From positions 1-8,610 of the forward strand of contig CADCPV010000381.1 of NCBI GenBank assembly GCA_902803345.1: DNA of 8,610 nt, written 5' to 3'. The translations under genes were made by a program, and so were the position numbers. The stretch is from an uncultured Eubacteriales bacterium (GTDB lineage Bacteria; Bacillota_A; Clostridia; Lachnospirales; Lachnospiraceae). Below, piece after piece: positions 6,910 through 8,610 of this stretch (its first letter is position 1; the number at the start of each line of letters is the position of its first letter). Below the pieces are notes generated by a model. It saw only the letters and a program-made list of their open reading frames with translations, searched no databases and had not been told where the DNA came from.

Positions 6910-8124
6910 ATGAGTCTGTTCAGAAAAAATATCGGTCCGGAGAATATAGAGGTCGAGATCAAACGGCCGAAGCTTCGGATCATCATCGTGGCTGCACTGT
7001 TATCGGTCGGTCTTTTACTGATCGCGTATGGCATCGCGTCTTCGCTCAGCACAAAATCAGGATGGCAGCAGATCGAAGTTTCTGTTTCCGGAAACGCCCA
7101 TGCAGGGGGGGATTTTTCTTTTATCGTGTATTTTGACGGCGGGTTTATGGATCAGAGCGCCAGGAAACTGACTACGGCGTATTCCGAAATCGCCGTGAAA
7201 GCCTATCAGATTTTTGATGCGGACAAGACCTTCATCGGTGTGAAGAACCTTCTCGTCGTGAACCAGAGCCCGAATACGGCGGTTGAAGTAGAGCCCGAGC
7301 TGTATCAGGCGCTTCAATTACTGGAAAAGTATCAGAACCGGGCGATTTTTCTCGGACCGGTCTATGAAGTATACCGGGGCCTTTTCCTGTGTCAGGAAGA
7401 TGCGGAGACGATCGATTTTGATCCGCACAGAAATGAAGAGGTAAGGAGCTATATCGAGGAGACTCTTTCCTTTGTCACGGATCCGGAACATATCTCGCTG
7501 GAGCTTCTTGACAACAATCAGGTCTGTCTGCATGTTTCCGACGAGTATGCGGCCTATGCGGCAGAGAATGATATTACGGTTTTCCTGGACCTTTTCTGGA
7601 TGCGGAATGCCTTTGCCGGCGACTATATGGCAGATGCGCTCGCGGACTACGGCGTAAGTCAGGCCTATCTTGCCAGCAATGACGGGTATATTCGGTGCCT
7701 GGATGATACACCTGGCAACCGCTACCGTCTGGCATTGACGGAGTGGCAGAACGGCGTAGCGGCCAGTCCGTTTGCCGTTGAATATTCCGGTCCTGCTGCT
7801 TTTGCAGTCGTTCGGGGATATCCAGTCAATGATGCGGACGAGGATCTGTATTATGTCTATGAAAACGGTCAGGTCGTGAACGGCTATATCAACCTGGAAG
7901 ACGGCTGGAATCGTATGGAGGCGGATGAACGGGTTTTCTACGGCTATGATACGTCCTGCGCTGAGGTGATGCTGAAGTCATTCCCTGAAATTTTAGCGAA
8001 AAACATCACCGAACAGGATACTTTATCTCTGGCTTCGGACGGAGTTTTCAGCATCTTCCGGGAAGGCAGTACATACGTGATGACAGACCCCGATGTGTCT
8101 CTGACGGAAGATACGGCGAAGTAA
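6910..8124 (+). CDS. Membrane-anchored degenerate ApbE-like (FMN transferase-fold) protein
   Basis: 404 residues: a basic N-terminus, one membrane helix at about 23-44, and an external domain of about 360 residues. No close family is obvious, but the order of segments follows ApbE (FAD:protein FMN transferase). VEVEPELYQALQLLEKY, then FLGPVYEVYRG, corresponds to the ApbE stretch before its core. DLFWMRNAFAGDYMADAL (from D227) has the spacing of the core motif DLGG(I)AKGYAxD, with GG, Lys, Gly and Tyr replaced. YYVYENGQVVNGYINLEDG sits where YxVDGxxYHHIIDPxTG is expected, and CAEVMLKS (350-357) stands for the metal-binding ADALST. Most catalytic residues are therefore missing, and enzyme activity is unlikely. 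This is motif reading by eye; an unrelated fold remains possible. The ATG at 6910 has AAAGG six bases ahead. It follows the opp terminator so closely that a private promoter must overlap it or lie in oppF. Confidence 0.8.
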   Translation: MSLFRKNIGPENIEVEIKRPKLRIIIVAALLSVGLLLIAYGIASSLSTKSGWQQIEVSVSGNAHAGGDFSFIVYFDGGFMDQSARKLTTAYSEIAVKAYQIFDADKTFIGVKNLLVVNQSPNTAVEVEPELYQALQLLEKYQNRAIFLGPVYEVYRGLFLCQEDAETIDFDPHRNEEVRSYIEETLSFVTDPEHISLELLDNNQVCLHVSDEYAAYAAENDITVFLDLFWMRNAFAGDYMADALADYGVSQAYLASNDGYIRCLDDTPGNRYRLALTEWQNGVAASPFAVEYSGPAAFAVVRGYPVNDADEDLYYVYENGQVVNGYINLEDGWNRMEADERVFYGYDTSCAEVMLKSFPEILAKNITEQDTLSLASDGVFSIFREGSTYVMTDPDVSLTEDTAK

Positions 8125-8196
8125 ACCAGAAGCTGCAGCCGAAGAGAAACAGAGACTTTTGAGCTGATTCAGTCGTTATCCTGTGAAAGGCGAAGA
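8125..8196 (+). other. Gap between ApbE-like gene and GH3 lipoprotein gene
   Basis: 72 bases hold the ribosome site for the next gene and a short palindrome GCTGCAGC. No terminator hairpin with a T run and no convincing promoter pair was seen. This favours co-transcription of the two flanking genes. Confidence 0.5.
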
Positions 8197-8610
8197 ATGA
8201 AGAAACAGTGGATTCAGAAAATACTTGCAGTGCTCCTTACGGGAGCACTTTTGTGTCTTTCGTGCTGTGAAAATGCGGATACGACGGAGGCTGTTAACAG
8301 CGGATCGGTAACTGAGACTGAGGAGAGTGAAACCGTGACACAGGAAGAGACGGAACAGAGTACAAAAAAAGAAACCGAGACAGAACAGAGTACGGAAGAA
8401 GAAACAAAGACGGAACAGAGCGAAATATCGTCGGAGGAGACAGATTCTGAGAGCAGCGAATCGGAAGCGGATGAACCTGGCAGAGAGGTGTTCGAGGAGC
8501 AGATTTCGGAAATCCTTTCCGGAATGTCCCTTCGCGAAAAAGTGACGCTCCTTCTGATGCCGGCGATGAGAAGTTTTCGGGAGGGCGGTATCACGGAAGG
8601 AAACGGCGGA
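8197..8610 (+). CDS. Exported putative lipoprotein, start of a family 3 glycoside hydrolase, 3'-truncated by window
   Basis: The frame is open from ATG 8197 to the window end (138 codons), with AAAGG (8186-8190) six bases before the start. Residues 1-24 form a signal peptide (MKKQWIQK, then a hydrophobic run) ending LCLSCCEN. Cys23 or Cys24 could be lipidated, but neither fits the classic L-A/S-G/A-C box well. Residues about 25-95 are a low-complexity spacer of Glu, Thr, Ser and Gln, likely extended outside the wall. From about residue 98 the sequence FEEQISEILSGMSLREKV, then LLLMPAMRSF, resembles the first helix of family 3 glycoside hydrolases such as NagZ-type beta-N-acetylglucosaminidases (MSLEEKVGQLLMP). 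Activity cannot be judged because the catalytic region lies beyond the window. It probably follows the ApbE-like gene on one transcript (72-base gap, no terminator seen). Confidence 0.8.
   Translation, partial: MKKQWIQKILAVLLTGALLCLSCCENADTTEAVNSGSVTETEESETVTQEETEQSTKKETETEQSTEEETKTEQSEISSEETDSESSESEADEPGREVFEEQISEILSGMSLREKVTLLLMPAMRSFREGGITEGNGG
8347..8424 (+). repeat. 30-bp tandem repeat in the lipoprotein linker (2.6 copies)
   Basis: Units start at 8347, 8377 and 8407. Each encodes a variant of TEQST plus charged residues (TEQSTKKETE, TEQSTEEETK, TEQSE), with most differences at third positions or in the charged part. The period is exactly 10 codons, so copy-number change would keep the frame. 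Confidence 0.8.

Noticed and set aside
6339..7052. 237-codon open frame on the - strand across the oppF end, the terminator and the next gene start
   Set aside because: It runs through a clear + strand terminator and two supported genes, and its protein shows no recognisable motif.
8214..8594. 126-codon open frame on the - strand, Ser/Val-rich
   Set aside because: It is the mirror of the Glu/Thr/Ser repeat linker of the exported hydrolase, which has a ribosome site, a signal peptide and an enzyme-like continuation on the + strand.

Overview
The window is about 8.6 kb of moderately GC-rich DNA in which every supported gene lies on the + strand. It carries most of an oligopeptide ABC-transporter operon of the Gram-positive Opp/Ami type, then a membrane-anchored protein and the start of an exported glycoside hydrolase. 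Short intergenic gaps, strong AGGAGG-like ribosome binding sites and the resemblance of the Opp subunits to Streptococcus/Lactococcus Ami/Opp proteins point to a Firmicute. A gut-type member of the Clostridia (Lachnospiraceae or Oscillospiraceae) is my best guess, from protein flavour only.

Layout: 1-1065 is the 3' part of oppA (extracellular peptide-binding protein). 1066-1189 is a gap with a 12-bp palindrome and a strong hairpin that probably limits read-through. 1190-2761 is oppB and 2765-3745 is oppC (permeases). 3757-5505 is oppD and 5520-6845 is oppF (ATPases). A near-perfect intrinsic terminator (6863-6893) closes the operon. 6910-8124 encodes a single-pass membrane protein that I read as a degenerate ApbE (FAD:protein FMN transferase) fold. 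8197 to the window end is the start of a putative lipoprotein with a Glu/Thr/Ser-rich repeat linker leading into a likely family 3 glycoside hydrolase domain.

How they work together: OppA captures peptides outside the cell, OppB and OppC form the membrane path, and OppD and OppF power import by ATP hydrolysis. Three of the four core subunits are enlarged. OppB has an external domain of about 275 residues between its first two membrane helices, a layout known from pneumococcal AmiC. OppD has an insertion of about 225 residues, rich in charged helix, between Walker A and the Q-loop. OppF carries a C-terminal tail of about 115 residues ending in two hydrophobic segments. In contrast, OppA ends about 30 residues after its GWGPDYGDP motif, where better-known relatives continue for roughly 100-150 residues.

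The most interesting points are the OppD insertion, the OppF membrane tail, the early end of OppA and the apparently inactive ApbE-like protein. None was tested by database search or structure prediction here. No RNA genes, insertion sequences, CRISPR arrays, phage genes or attachment sites were seen, and no stretch longer than about 125 bases lacks a gene.
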